Positions 23,380 to 31,860 of a DNA stretch of 50,761 nucleotides are shown piece after piece (the stretch's first letter is position 1; every line of letters begins with the position of its first letter). The notes below the pieces were generated by a model, which was given only the letters and a program-made list of their open reading frames with translations, was not told the DNA's origin and made no database searches. The DNA comes from Candidatus Iainarchaeum andersonii SCGC AAA011-E11 (GTDB taxonomy: Archaea > Iainarchaeota > Iainarchaeia > Iainarchaeales > Iainarchaeaceae): contig AQRS01000040.1 in assembly GCA_000402355.1 (NCBI GenBank), positions 1 through 50,761 on the forward strand, in the 5' to 3' direction. The position numbers and the translations under genes were made by a program.

Positions 23380-24327
23380 TCACACGTCCTCTATTCCTGT
23401 TTCCGTTACCCTGTAAATGGCTTCTCCGTCGGGCAATGATGGCGAGTCAACGAGCTTTGCAACGCGCTTGTCTTCCTTGCTTTTCCTCAAATAAAGGCGT
23501 GTTTTTGACGCGTGCCCCACGATGTTCCCTCCAACCGGCGTGGTCGGGTCGCCGAATAGTATGTCCGGCCTCTCCATTACCTGGTTCGTAACCAAAACAG
23601 CCACGTTCTGCATTTCGGCTATTTTCTGGAGAACCCTCATGTGCTTGTTGAGTTTCTGCTGCCTTTCCGCGAGCGTGCCCCTTCCCACGAATTCCGCCCT
23701 GAATTGCGCCATGAGCGAGTCAACAATCAGGAGTTTCACGTTTTTTTCCTTAATCATGTCCCCCGCCTTTTCCGCGAGAAGCATCTGGTGGTCCGAGTTG
23801 TATGCCCTTGCCACAAAAATGTTTTTGAGAACCTCATCCGGATTCAGTCCCTGCGCTTCCGCGATTTTCCATACCCTTTCCGGCCTGAAGCTGTTTTCAG
23901 AATCAATGTAGAGGCAGTTTCCCTCCAGCCCGCCTTTTTCCTTTGGCAATTGCACGGTTACTGCCGTCTGGAAGCACCACTGAGTTTTTCCCGAGGCAAA
24001 TTTTCCGTAGATTTCGGTTATGCTCTGGGTTTCAATGCCGCCTCCGATGAGTTTGTCCACTTCCTTGCTTCCCATGGTAAGTTTTCCAACGAGCTTTCTT
24101 TTTTCCGCGAGAATGTCCGCGGATTCAAAGCCCATTTCGAGTGCGTCGCGTGCCGCCTTGATTGCTTTGGCGGCTGTCCCTTCCCCCAATCCGGCTATTT
24201 CAATTAGTTCTGACGGGGAGGCAACTGCAACGTTTTCAATTGTCCTGTATCCCGCGGCGCGCAGTTTTTCGGCTGCCGCCTCGCCGACTCCCGGCAAATC
24301 CTCCACTTCCCTGATTTCTTTCGCCAT
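23380..24327 (-). CDS. radA: DNA repair and recombination protein RadA
   Basis: The archaeal Rad51/RecA strand-exchange recombinase, 315 residues. An N-terminal helix-hairpin-helix domain (about 8-65, with LPGVGEAAAEKL and IAGLGEGTAAKA) precedes the ATPase core: Walker A GKFASGKTQ (108-116), then LLIVDSLMAQFRAEFVGRGT, and the L2 region with TNQVMERPDILFGDPTTPVGG. Full length for the family. Upstream lies a TATA-like ATTTATAAGG near 24430 and the D2 hairpin repeat. Confidence 0.97.
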   Translation of the reverse strand: MAKEIREVEDLPGVGEAAAEKLRAAGYRTIENVAVASPSELIEIAGLGEGTAAKAIKAARDALEMGFESADILAEKRKLVGKLTMGSKEVDKLIGGGIETQSITEIYGKFASGKTQWCFQTAVTVQLPKEKGGLEGNCLYIDSENSFRPERVWKIAEAQGLNPDEVLKNIFVARAYNSDHQMLLAEKAGDMIKEKNVKLLIVDSLMAQFRAEFVGRGTLAERQQKLNKHMRVLQKIAEMQNVAVLVTNQVMERPDILFGDPTTPVGGNIVGHASKTRLYLRKSKEDKRVAKLVDSPSLPDGEAIYRVTETGIEDV

Positions 24328-24467
24328 AATGGTTCCTCCAGCATTTCCAATGCCTTTTCGGGTCTTCTTCCCTTGGCCGGGAATTGCCCATTGGCACGAA
24401 TGCTTACTATATTGAATAAGTGGGTTCCTTATAAATAATTATTAGGGTACATTGCCGGTGCCAACAC

Positions 24468-24573
24468 CTTTTTCTTTTCGTTGACACGAAAAGAAAAAGC
24501 TGTGCCAAAAAGAAAAGTGTGAAAAGCCGTACCAAAAGAAAGAGTGTGAAACCTGCACTAAAAAGAAAGAGGG
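24468..24573 (+). repeat. Family D hairpin repeat with three tail units
   Basis: A perfect 14-bp inverted repeat (CTTTTTCTTTTCGT, 24468-24481; ACGAAAAGAAAAAG, 24486-24499), then three diverged tail copies starting GCTGTGCC, GCCGTACC and CTGCACT, each followed by AAAAGAAA. It occupies most of the gap between radA and the RPA gene. Confidence 0.75.
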
Positions 24574-24597
24574 CTTCTCGGTTTTGAGGCATTTGCC

Positions 24598-25437
24598 TCA
24601 GTTATTTTCCGCTTTCGAGTCCTTTATTATGCGCGCCATCCACCCCAACTGGATTTCTATTCCGTTCATGCCTTCTTTTGTGTAGGCGCCCTCGATTTTC
24701 ACATTGTCCCCTTCGCCGAATTTTTCGACCTCGTCAACCATTTCGTTCCACGCGGTTGCCCTTATTTCGTTCACGCCTTCAGCAATGATGAAGTTCATTA
24801 CTTTTCCCTTTCCTTTCGCGCTTTCGAATTCTTTTGCGGGGAATATTTTCTTGATTTTCACGCGCACATCGACATTGTCCATGCCGATGTCAAGGTCGGT
24901 TATGCCGGTTGTTTTCGGCTTTGCTTCTTCCGCGCCGTTTTCCATGTGCCTTTCGATTGAGCTGTTGTAGTTGAGGTTCAATTGAAGCGTTCCCTTGTAG
25001 CTTGTGACGGAGCAGTTGCCGAGCTTCAGGCCTTCGCCTTTTTCTATTCCGAGTTCGAGGAATTTTTCGATGTCGTTGTTCCAGAGCGTTGCGCTTATTT
25101 CCCCGGAGCCGTCGCTTATGATTATGTTCTGCCTTTTTCCTTTTCTTCCGTTCTTTTCGAATTTCTTGGGCGCGAACCCCTGCTTCAGGCGGCAAACAAC
25201 GTCAATGTTCGCCATTCCTTCCTTGAGCGCGCCGATTTTCGTGTGCTCTGCCGGCGCGCTTTTTCCCAGTTCAACTCCGAGCTCCTTCGCTATCATGAAC
25301 GCGGCGCCGGAGTCTGTCAAAAGCCCCGAGAACTTTTGCTTCTTTGCCTCAATCATTTCCGCTACCTCGGAAACGCTCCTGCCGCTTGTTGCGGCAATCA
25401 GTTCCTTTACTTTTTCCGGCTCGCTTATCAAATTCAT
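24598..25437 (-). CDS. rpa: Replication protein A-like ssDNA-binding protein, two OB folds
   Basis: A 279-residue protein. An N-terminal helical region (about 1-65) resembles that of archaeal RPA41-type proteins. OB fold 1 (about 70-165) has the GSGEISATLWNNDIEKF and KLGNCSVTSYKGTLQLNL patterns; OB fold 2 (about 180-275) repeats them as GVNEIRATAWNEMVDEV and KIEGAYTKEGMNGIEIQL. No zinc finger is present. It binds and protects single-stranded DNA in replication and repair, fitting its place next to radA. Confidence 0.88.
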   Translation of the reverse strand: MNLISEPEKVKELIAATSGRSVSEVAEMIEAKKQKFSGLLTDSGAAFMIAKELGVELGKSAPAEHTKIGALKEGMANIDVVCRLKQGFAPKKFEKNGRKGKRQNIIISDGSGEISATLWNNDIEKFLELGIEKGEGLKLGNCSVTSYKGTLQLNLNYNSSIERHMENGAEEAKPKTTGITDLDIGMDNVDVRVKIKKIFPAKEFESAKGKGKVMNFIIAEGVNEIRATAWNEMVDEVEKFGEGDNVKIEGAYTKEGMNGIEIQLGWMARIIKDSKAENN

Positions 25438-25589
25438 TTTTTTGCCCCAAAAAACTAATGCGTTTGGGAATAAATACCTTTACATTTTCAAAGAATTTTC
25501 AACTTTTTTGCGTGTGTTTTTGCGCTCTCGAAGGGTCCCCCCTCACAACCTTTTTATATGGTTCTTGGGTTAGTTTATTAGTAATTTTC

Positions 25590-26372
25590 ATGAACCACTT
25601 CGGCAAGGTTTACAAGGAAATTCTGAAATCCATTGAGGAAAAGGGCGGCATGGCCTTTACGGTTATAGATCCTCCCAATCAGGATCCTGTTGTTGCGGGA
25701 AAGATTGCGAAAATCGCGCAGGAGTGCGGGGTCTCGGCCATTGCCGTTGGCGGCTCTGTCGGTGCGCAGGGAGAATTGCTTGACAGCACGATTCTCCAGA
25801 TTAAGGATAATTCTTCGCTGCCCGTGATTCTTTTTCCGGGAAACATTGCTTCTGTTTCGAAGCATGCCGATGCGATTTATTTCATGTCCATGCTGAACAG
25901 CACCGACCCTTATTACATCACGGGCGCCCAGATTGCGTCTGCAGCGCCTATAAAGAGGACCGGCCTTGAAATAATTCCCACATCATACATTATTGTAGAG
26001 CCCGGAAGGGCTGTTGGCTGGGTTGGGCGAGCACATCCGATTCCCCGCGAGCTTCCATACTTGGCAGGAATAACTGCTTTGGCGGGCCAGTACCTGGGTT
26101 CCCACATGGCTATTCTTGAGTCGGGTGGAGGCGCCCCTGAACCCGCCCCCGTTGAAATGATTGCTTATACAAAGAAGATGATTGACATCCCTTTGGTTGT
26201 CGCCGGCGGAGTGAGGAATGAGAAGTATGCTTATGAGTCCATTAAAGCCGGTGCCGATGTTGTTCATGTAGGAACCGCGGTTGAGGAGCAGTCGAATGAT
26301 TTGTCGAAAGTGAAATTTACTTTGAAGAGGATTGTCGATTCCGTTTCCAAGGCGGGAAAGGAAAAGTTATGA
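25590..26372 (+). CDS. Geranylgeranylglyceryl phosphate synthase
   Basis: Joins sn-glycerol-1-phosphate to geranylgeranyl diphosphate, the first ether bond of archaeal membrane lipids. The 260-residue TIM-barrel protein shows FTVIDPPNQDP, AIAVGGSVGAQGELLD, ILFPGNIASVSKHADAIYFM, SYIIVEPGRAVGWVG and late VAGGVRNEKYAYESIKAGAD motifs. The ATG at 25590 is the start by homology. Its allylic substrate is probably made by the synthase at 4836. Confidence 0.95.
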   Translation: MNHFGKVYKEILKSIEEKGGMAFTVIDPPNQDPVVAGKIAKIAQECGVSAIAVGGSVGAQGELLDSTILQIKDNSSLPVILFPGNIASVSKHADAIYFMSMLNSTDPYYITGAQIASAAPIKRTGLEIIPTSYIIVEPGRAVGWVGRAHPIPRELPYLAGITALAGQYLGSHMAILESGGGAPEPAPVEMIAYTKKMIDIPLVVAGGVRNEKYAYESIKAGADVVHVGTAVEEQSNDLSKVKFTLKRIVDSVSKAGKEKL

Positions 26373-27362
26373 GCCGCCTTTGATCAGCTCGCTTAGTTTT
26401 TGTTTCAATGAGTATTTGGCTTTCCACCCTATCTGCTCCAGTTTTTTTGTCGAGTAAATCCTTTCGCGCTGCATCCTCTTCACGTAATCCGGCTTGAGCA
26501 TTGGGTTGAAGTTCAGGATTTTGTTCGCGTAAGCAATGGCCATTCCAAGCCATACGGGGATTTTTTTGAGCTTGCTTTTCATGCCCAGTTCGGCCCTGAT
26601 TGTGTTTGCTATTTCTTCGAGTGTCATTGTTTCTTTTCCCGCAACGACAAATATTTCGCCGTAGCAGTTTTCGTTGTCAATGCATATCAGTATGGCTTCC
26701 GCGAGGTCTTCTACACACACCATTTGCCACTTGTTTTTTCCCTCGCCTATCAAAGGAAAGTTTTTTTTCACTGTTGCAATTATCTGTCGCCAGTACTTGT
26801 TGCTTCCCAAGATAAGTGCCGGCCTGAGTATTGTTACCGCCATTATTTCCTGGTACGCAAGCACTTTTTGTTCCGCTTCCGCCTTGCTTTTCTCGTATGG
26901 CGTTTGCGGCTTCAAAGGGGAATTCTCGTCCTTCAGCCCCTCGTAATCCCCGTATGCGCCCACGCTGCCGAGGAAAACGAATTGTTTCACGCCGTTTTTG
27001 GCGCTTGCCTCCAATGCGTTCTCGGTTCCTTTCACGTTTATCCTGTAAAGGTCCTTTGATTCCTCATCAAGCGTTGCGGCACAGTGAATAACCACATCAA
27101 TGTTCCTGAATGCCTGCCCGAGCTTTTCAGGCGAGAGCACATCCGCATTGTCCTTCGTGCATTGCCTGACGACGTACCCTTTCTGCGAGAGTTTTTTGCA
27201 GAGCTCCCTTCCGACCATTCCGTTGCTTCCGGTAACGGCTACGCGCAACAGTTTCGTCCGAGAAGTGCCTCGGAAGGGCATGGCGGATTGTTGGGTGCGA
27301 TAAGCCATATTCGTTTCACCCGTATGGCTTTGGCTTGTTTCATTCGCCTTTTTTTCAACCAT
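26367..27362 (-). CDS. NAD-dependent epimerase/dehydratase with a repeat-derived N-terminus
   Basis: An extended short-chain dehydrogenase, about 331 residues from the ATG at 27362. The Rossmann motif GSNGMVGRELCKKL begins only about residue 45; before it lies a non-conserved leader containing SQSHTGET and RTQQSAMP, encoded by repeat E1 and shared with the S19e tail. The active-site YxxxK is present as YEKSK, with the upstream serine in LGSVGAYGD. Such enzymes act on nucleotide sugars or related metabolites; the substrate is unknown. A GTG at 27371 overlaps the ribD stop; internal ATGs at 27308 and 27281 would skip part or all of the leader. The stop overlaps the GGGP synthase 3' end by six bases. 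Confidence 0.85.
   Translation of the reverse strand: MVEKKANETSQSHTGETNMAYRTQQSAMPFRGTSRTKLLRVAVTGSNGMVGRELCKKLSQKGYVVRQCTKDNADVLSPEKLGQAFRNIDVVIHCAATLDEESKDLYRINVKGTENALEASAKNGVKQFVFLGSVGAYGDYEGLKDENSPLKPQTPYEKSKAEAEQKVLAYQEIMAVTILRPALILGSNKYWRQIIATVKKNFPLIGEGKNKWQMVCVEDLAEAILICIDNENCYGEIFVVAGKETMTLEEIANTIRAELGMKSKLKKIPVWLGMAIAYANKILNFNPMLKPDYVKRMQRERIYSTKKLEQIGWKAKYSLKQKLSELIKGGS
27282..27337. repeat. Repeat E1, in frame in the epimerase gene
   Basis: Fifty-six bases that align without gaps, at roughly three bases in four, with 35748-35803 in the S19e gene. The best stretch is TCGTTTCAC.CGTATGGCTT on the plus strand. Both copies are translated in the same frame, giving SQSHT-ET....RTQQ. 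Confidence 0.75.
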
Positions 27363-27367
27363 TTGAT

Positions 27368-28414
27368 TCACTTTTCAAGCACAAGCAAAACGTCTTTTCC
27401 CAGCGTTTTTGCCTCTATTATTTTAACGCTGACTCTCTTTTTAAGGTTAAACGCGTCCATGCCACTGCCGATTTTTTTTGGCGCCGCAATGACAACAAGC
27501 CTGTTGAAAAGCCTTTTTTTCAGGAACGAGGAAGCGGTTTTGTTTCCCGCTTCAACGAGCACGGATTGAATTCCCATTGCGTTGAGTTCGCGAAGCAGCG
27601 CCTCAAGATTCACTTTGCCATTTTTCCCCGGAAGCATGAGCACGAACGCGCCCTTTTGCAAAATCGCTTTAATTCTTTTTTCCGGCGCCTTTTCAGTGCA
27701 GGCAATTACGGTGAACGCTTTCCCATTGAGCGCTTTCCCATTCAAGGGCGTTTTTGCTTCCGAATCGAGTATTATCCTTACAGGATTAAGCAGGGGATTT
27801 TTCCTGTAATCGAGTTTCGGGTCGTCCTTGAGAACGGTATTCAGGCCTACCAGAACCGCGTCATGCGTTTTCCTCAGCTCCTGCGCAAATTCGCGCGCCT
27901 TTTTTCCAGAAATTTTTTTCCTTTTCCCGTTGCCGTAAGTTATTTTGCCGTCGATGCTCATTGCGGTTTTTATTGTTACGAAAGGAACGCCTTCACAAAC
28001 ACTTGTTATGTAGAATTCATTTTGTTTTTTTGCTCTTTCCGCGAGTTCCCCTGCAACCGTTTTTATGCCGTGCTTTTTGAGTTCCCGTGCCCCGCTTAAT
28101 GAGCCTTTGTTCGGGTCTTCCATTGCGTAGTGCACTTCCTTTATGCCGGCTTCAATGATTGCTTTGGTGCATGGGGGCTGTTTTCCGTAGTGGTTGCACG
28201 GCTCCAGAGTGACATAAAGTGCCCCGCCTTTAGCCTTTTTGCCGGCATTCCGCAATGCATTGGCTTCTGCATGTTTCCCCCCGTATATTTCGTGCCATCC
28301 TATCCCCATGACCTTTCCGTTTTTCACTATTACCGCGCCAACCAATGGGTTTGGGGAAACCATGCCTTGGCCTTTCTGTGCGAGCCTCAGGGCTTCCTCC
28401 ATGAATTTGCTCAT
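27368..28414 (-). CDS. ribD: Bifunctional riboflavin biosynthesis protein RibD (deaminase/reductase)
   Basis: A 348-residue fusion of a pyrimidine deaminase (about 1-140) and a 5-amino-6-(5-phosphoribosylamino)uracil reductase (about 145-348). The zinc site is visible as HAEANAL and PCNHYGKQPPC, and SPNPLVGAVIV is typical. The reductase opens with VTIKTAMSIDGKI and contains DAVLVGLNTVLKDDP and VLVEAGNKTASSF. The ATG at 28414 overlaps the stop of the peptidase gene. The fused form is the bacterial enzyme; archaea typically carry only a stand-alone reductase, so gene transfer is likely. Confidence 0.93.
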   Translation of the reverse strand: MSKFMEEALRLAQKGQGMVSPNPLVGAVIVKNGKVMGIGWHEIYGGKHAEANALRNAGKKAKGGALYVTLEPCNHYGKQPPCTKAIIEAGIKEVHYAMEDPNKGSLSGARELKKHGIKTVAGELAERAKKQNEFYITSVCEGVPFVTIKTAMSIDGKITYGNGKRKKISGKKAREFAQELRKTHDAVLVGLNTVLKDDPKLDYRKNPLLNPVRIILDSEAKTPLNGKALNGKAFTVIACTEKAPEKRIKAILQKGAFVLMLPGKNGKVNLEALLRELNAMGIQSVLVEAGNKTASSFLKKRLFNRLVVIAAPKKIGSGMDAFNLKKRVSVKIIEAKTLGKDVLLVLEK

Positions 28415-29232
28415 GCCCCGCCACCCATGACAAACATTGCGGCGTCCGGGAGCGCAATTGCAATCAAAACCCCGAGGAATATGAATGGCCCGAATCTCGG
28501 AAGGTTCCTGTAAACCGGAATCTCCCTGAAGCCTTTTTCTCCAAGCCATAGGATTTCCTTTGTGCCGATTATGCCCTTGATTTTCTGGAATTTTTCCTTC
28601 TCGCTTTCGCTCATAAAATCAAATGCGATTATTTCGTCCTCCTCAAGCTCCTTCACGGAAATCCTTTTGAGGAAGAATTCTTTCCTGATTCCGTTTTCGA
28701 GCGCGAGGAATGTCAGCGCAAACAGGAGCGGAACGGCAAAGAACGCGGTGTACGAAAACGAAACAAATCCTGCCTGCAGCAGCACGAGGAAATAAATTGC
28801 CATGAGTGCTCCCATGAGCAGCGCCCTGCGGACTCCTTTTTCGTTGTCTTTCCACTTAATCCCTTTGCGTGCGTACTTCAGGGTGTACAGCGTTCCGTAG
28901 AACACGACCGCGCCGAGTGCGGCAAACAAAACAACGGGGAAAATGAAAAGCGTTCCGCTCTGGAAAGGGATTGCCATCGCTATTCCGGCAAAGAGCTTTA
29001 CATCTCCTCCCCCGAATTTTCCCGTGAAGTAAAACGCGTAGCCCGCGGCAAAAATTGCCGCGCCTATGAGTATGCCGAAAAAATTCTGTTCAACAACATT
29101 CAATGCAATCCCTATCGCAATCAGCGGCAAGGTTACCCAGTCATAAATGTACCCTGTTTTCGCGTCTGTGTACGCTCCCAGGGCCGAGGCAATGAGCACT
29201 GCGGCCTGCCTTGCAACCAGGAGCTCGATCAA
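28411..29232 (-). CDS. A24-family prepilin/preflagellin peptidase
   Basis: A 273-residue membrane aspartic peptidase that cleaves class III signal peptides of archaeal pilins or archaellins. Both catalytic aspartates are present: D23 in YTDAKTGYI and D77 in FGGGDVKL. About six hydrophobic segments are interrupted by a large polar stretch (about 185-235). A likely substrate, with a QGSLEYLLL signal, is encoded at 36792-37946. It sits between srp54 and ribD on one strand. Confidence 0.9.
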   Translation of the reverse strand: MIELLVARQAAVLIASALGAYTDAKTGYIYDWVTLPLIAIGIALNVVEQNFFGILIGAAIFAAGYAFYFTGKFGGGDVKLFAGIAMAIPFQSGTLFIFPVVLFAALGAVVFYGTLYTLKYARKGIKWKDNEKGVRRALLMGALMAIYFLVLLQAGFVSFSYTAFFAVPLLFALTFLALENGIRKEFFLKRISVKELEEDEIIAFDFMSESEKEKFQKIKGIIGTKEILWLGEKGFREIPVYRNLPRFGPFIFLGVLIAIALPDAAMFVMGGGA

Positions 29233-29238
29233 AGTGTT

Positions 29239-30585
29239 TCACCTTATCCTGAATTTCTTTTTTTTCGCGAACATTTCCTGCAGCTTGTCCATTCTGAACC
29301 CTTTTCCTTCCTGCAGCTGCTTTTCGTCCATGTTCCTGAATTGCGAGAACATTTTTTTCATGCGCTTGAAATTTTTGAGCAATTCCCTGACTTCTTCCTG
29401 TTTGGTTCCGGAGCCTTTTGCTATGCGTGCAATCCTGCTTTTGTTCATTATTTCCGGGTCGCGCTTTTCCTTTTGCGTCATTGAATCCATGATGTGCCCG
29501 AACTTGTCCAGCTTCTGCTCCCCCACTTCCAGCATTTCCTTCGGCATCTGCTGTTTCATGCCCATCATGTCCATTACTTTGTCCAAAGGCCCCATTTTTC
29601 TCGCGGCCTTCATCTGCTTGTAAAAAGTGTCGAGCGTGAATTCCTCGCTTAAAAGCTCTTCGGCGTCGAGGCCTTCTTCCTCCTGCACTTCCCTGGCTTT
29701 TTCGAGCAGTGATTCAAGGTCCCCGTAACCCATTATCCTGCTGAGGAATCGCGTCGGGTCAAACTCCTGCAAATCATCAAGCTTTTCGCCTACGCCGATG
29801 AAGTACACTTTTGAGTTTGTTGAGCTGCATGCGGCAAGAGCGCCGCCGCCTTTTGCGGAGCCGTCCATGCGCGTAATGATTACTCCGTTCACTCCCACTA
29901 TTTCGTGGAACGCGTTTGCCTGTTTCTTCGCCACTTGGCCCACATCGGCGCCAAGAATGAGCCACTTTTCTTTCGAGCCGAATGCTGAATCAATTTGCTT
30001 CAGTTCTTTTGAGAGTTCCGCGTCCAATGCGCTTCTTCCGGCTGAATCGCAAATCAGCAAGTCGTATCCTTTTAATTTTTCGAGGCCTTCCTTTACAACC
30101 TTTGCCGCGTTTTTTTCCTTGGTGTTCCCGTAGAATCCAACTTTGGCTTTTTCTGCTACCTGCCTCAATTGCTCGACAGCCGCGGGCCTGTATGTGTCAG
30201 CCGCAATCACCGCTGTCTTGAGGCCGCGTTTTGCGTACCATTTTGCGAGTTTTCCTGCGGTTGTAGTTTTTCCAAAGCCAAAGAGCCCGACTAAAAGTAT
30301 TTTTTCCGGCTTTTCAGGGGCCTTTGCCGAGCCGCCTAAAAGCCCGGCTAATTTATCGTATGCGGTTTTGATTATGTGCTCTTTCCTGTTTATTCCTCCG
30401 GGCAGATCCTTGAACGCCTCTTCCTCGATTTCGCGGCTCAGCTTGAGAACCAAAGAAATTTCGACGTCCGCGCTTATCAAGGCCCTTTGGAGTTCCTTCA
30501 CAACCTCTTTTACTGTTTCTTTGTCGAGTGAGGTGCTGTTCCTGAGCTTTTCCATTGCTTTTCTTAGGTTTTCGCCGAAGCCCAT
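29239..30585 (-). CDS. srp54: Signal recognition particle 54 kDa protein
   Basis: A 448-residue GTPase that binds signal sequences and 7S RNA. N domain (1-90), G domain with P-loop GLFGFGKTTTAGKLA, DTYRPAAVEQLRQ, ICDSAGR and TRMDGSAKGGGAL motifs, and a methionine-rich M domain (about 300-440) with MGMKQQMPKEMLEV and SRIARIAKGSG. The P-loop has FGKTT where GSGKTT is commoner, a tolerated variant. Its receptor FtsY is encoded at 31861. Palindromes A2 and C2 lie just upstream. Confidence 0.97.
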   Translation of the reverse strand: MGFGENLRKAMEKLRNSTSLDKETVKEVVKELQRALISADVEISLVLKLSREIEEEAFKDLPGGINRKEHIIKTAYDKLAGLLGGSAKAPEKPEKILLVGLFGFGKTTTAGKLAKWYAKRGLKTAVIAADTYRPAAVEQLRQVAEKAKVGFYGNTKEKNAAKVVKEGLEKLKGYDLLICDSAGRSALDAELSKELKQIDSAFGSKEKWLILGADVGQVAKKQANAFHEIVGVNGVIITRMDGSAKGGGALAACSSTNSKVYFIGVGEKLDDLQEFDPTRFLSRIMGYGDLESLLEKAREVQEEEGLDAEELLSEEFTLDTFYKQMKAARKMGPLDKVMDMMGMKQQMPKEMLEVGEQKLDKFGHIMDSMTQKEKRDPEIMNKSRIARIAKGSGTKQEEVRELLKNFKRMKKMFSQFRNMDEKQLQEGKGFRMDKLQEMFAKKKKFRIR

Positions 30586-30607
30586 GCCATCGCCTGAAAC
30601 AGATTAA

Positions 30608-30652
30608 TATCGAAAGACATTAATTTTGAAACTTTTTTAGTGTCTTTCGATA
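30608..30652. repeat. Palindrome A2 (A/C family)
   Basis: TATCGAAAGACA (30608-30619) pairs with TGTCTTTCGATA (30641-30652), 12 bp, around the loop TTAATTTTGAAAC and a T-run. Only a few changes separate it from A1. It is followed after two bases by C2. Confidence 0.85.
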
Positions 30653-30654
30653 GC

Positions 30655-30697
30655 TATCAAAGGACAAATTTTGCATCCATATTTTTGTCCTTTGATA
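30655..30697. repeat. Palindrome C2 (A/C family)
   Basis: A perfect 14-bp inverted repeat, TATCAAAGGACAAA (30655-30668) and TTTGTCCTTTGATA (30684-30697). Its body is nearly identical to C1. A2-GC-C2 shows the undisturbed composite. Confidence 0.85.
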
Positions 30698-30798
30698 TAA
30701 TTTTGGGGTCGGAAAAGAATTAAAATCAGGGGTTTCAAAGAATTGAAACCCCTTGATTCGCCTCTGGCGAAGAAATAGTATTTTTATGCGAAGCCTGT

Positions 30799-30981
30799 TC
30801 AGGCTTCGATTACTGCAGCTACCACTTCTTTCTTTTTGGTCCTGAAGTTTGCGTATGGCCTGTACTTTGTCTTTGTCCAGGCTTCAGGCTGTTTCTTGCG
30901 CAGCTTGAACTCTTCTTTCAGCAGCTTTTCCCTGAGCTTCTCGGAAGCCTCAAGGCCCAGCTCGTCCATTAGGTTTGTCAT
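30799..30981 (-). CDS. Small basic protein of unknown function
   Basis: A 60-residue lysine/arginine-rich protein with a helical first half (MDELGLEASEKLREKLLKEE) and a tail rich in K, R and aromatic residues. An AAGGAGG site lies about eight bases before the ATG at 30981, inside the end of the TRAM gene, so it is translationally coupled to it. The charge suggests RNA or ribosome binding, but this is inference. Confidence 0.65.
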   Translation of the reverse strand: MTNLMDELGLEASEKLREKLLKEEFKLRKKQPEAWTKTKYRPYANFRTKKKEVVAAVIEA

Positions 30982-30985
30982 TTGT

Positions 30986-31378
30986 TCACTCCTCCTTTTC
31001 CCCTTCTTCTTCAATTTCGGCTTCCGCATCTTCGTCGGAATCCAGGTCTTCGTCGGATCCGCCTTCTGCAGACCCCTCTGTTTCCTCTTCGTCGTCTGTA
31101 AGTTCCTCTTTCCGGCTTCCGCCCTCGCTTTTGCCTACTGCTTCTCCAAAGCTTACCCTGCCCCTTACGGCATTAATCTTTACCTTGATCTTGTCGCCTT
31201 TCTTGGTGTTCGGCACTATGATCACATAGCCCTCTAATTTTGCTATGCCGTCCCCCTTTTCGCCGATGCTGATTATTTCAACATCTATTATTTCCCCTTC
31301 CTTTACGGGTATTTCCTTTGCGCCAAACCTTGGCCTGTTGCCTCTGTCTCCTCTATCATTTCCCCTGTTATTGTACAT
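30986..31378 (-). CDS. TRAM-domain RNA-binding protein with acidic tail
   Basis: A 130-residue protein. After a glycine/arginine/asparagine-rich start (1-20), residues 24-82 form a TRAM domain (VKEGEIIDVEIISIGEKGDG, GYVIIVP, GDKIKVKINAVRGRVSFGEA). The last 45 residues are almost all acidic and serine. Stand-alone TRAM proteins of archaea act as RNA chaperones, often cold-induced. A strong GAGGAGG site precedes the ATG. Confidence 0.88.
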   Translation of the reverse strand: MYNNRGNDRGDRGNRPRFGAKEIPVKEGEIIDVEIISIGEKGDGIAKLEGYVIIVPNTKKGDKIKVKINAVRGRVSFGEAVGKSEGGSRKEELTDDEEETEGSAEGGSDEDLDSDEDAEAEIEEEGEKEE

Positions 31379-31525
31379 TTAATTCCTCCTCAAAGCGATG
31401 CGGACGCAACAAATTCTCCAACCCTAAAGACGTAATAATGTCTAGAAAGAGGTATTTGTTGATCCAATCCTTAATAATTGGTGCTTAGGAAGTATTTAAA
31501 GCAACCTTTTTTTGTGTTTTGCGGA

Positions 31526-31813
31526 TTATACTACTTCAAGATTGCCTTTTTTTCCAGTGGAAACCTGTTTTTGCCCGCGGAATTCGGAGCACCAGCCCTC
31601 GGTTATCTTGATTTTGTCGCCTTCGTTTACCTGGTCTATTTGCTCGTTCCAGAGGCTCACGCTGACTTCTTCGCCCGAATCATCCTTGCCGGCGCAGCTG
31701 CAGACCTTTCCCGAGCCCTTTTCGGTTGAGAATTGCCTTGTCTCGCCCTTCGAAACTATTTCGAGCATTATTTCCGCTATCGGCTCCCTTGTTTTCAGTT
31801 CTGAAATCTTCAT
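31526..31813 (-). CDS. Single OB-fold RPA-like nucleic-acid-binding protein
   Basis: A 95-residue protein of one OB fold, with the SGEEVSVSLWNEQIDQVNEGDKI pattern also seen in the RPA at 24598. It is probably an accessory single-stranded DNA- or RNA-binding protein. The ATG at 31813 is preferred to a TTG one codon upstream. About 100 bases between it and the FtsY gene on one side and 150 to the TRAM gene on the other suggest its own transcript. Confidence 0.8.
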   Translation of the reverse strand: MKISELKTREPIAEIMLEIVSKGETRQFSTEKGSGKVCSCAGKDDSGEEVSVSLWNEQIDQVNEGDKIKITEGWCSEFRGQKQVSTGKKGNLEVV

Positions 31814-31860
31814 CAAAAATCACTTACAAAACAAATTCCAACAAATCCTTTTAAATGGTT

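Noticed and set aside
30608..30697. The A2-C2 palindromes considered as a CRISPR-like array
   Set aside because: Units are palindromes two bases apart with no regular spacers, and no cas genes are present.
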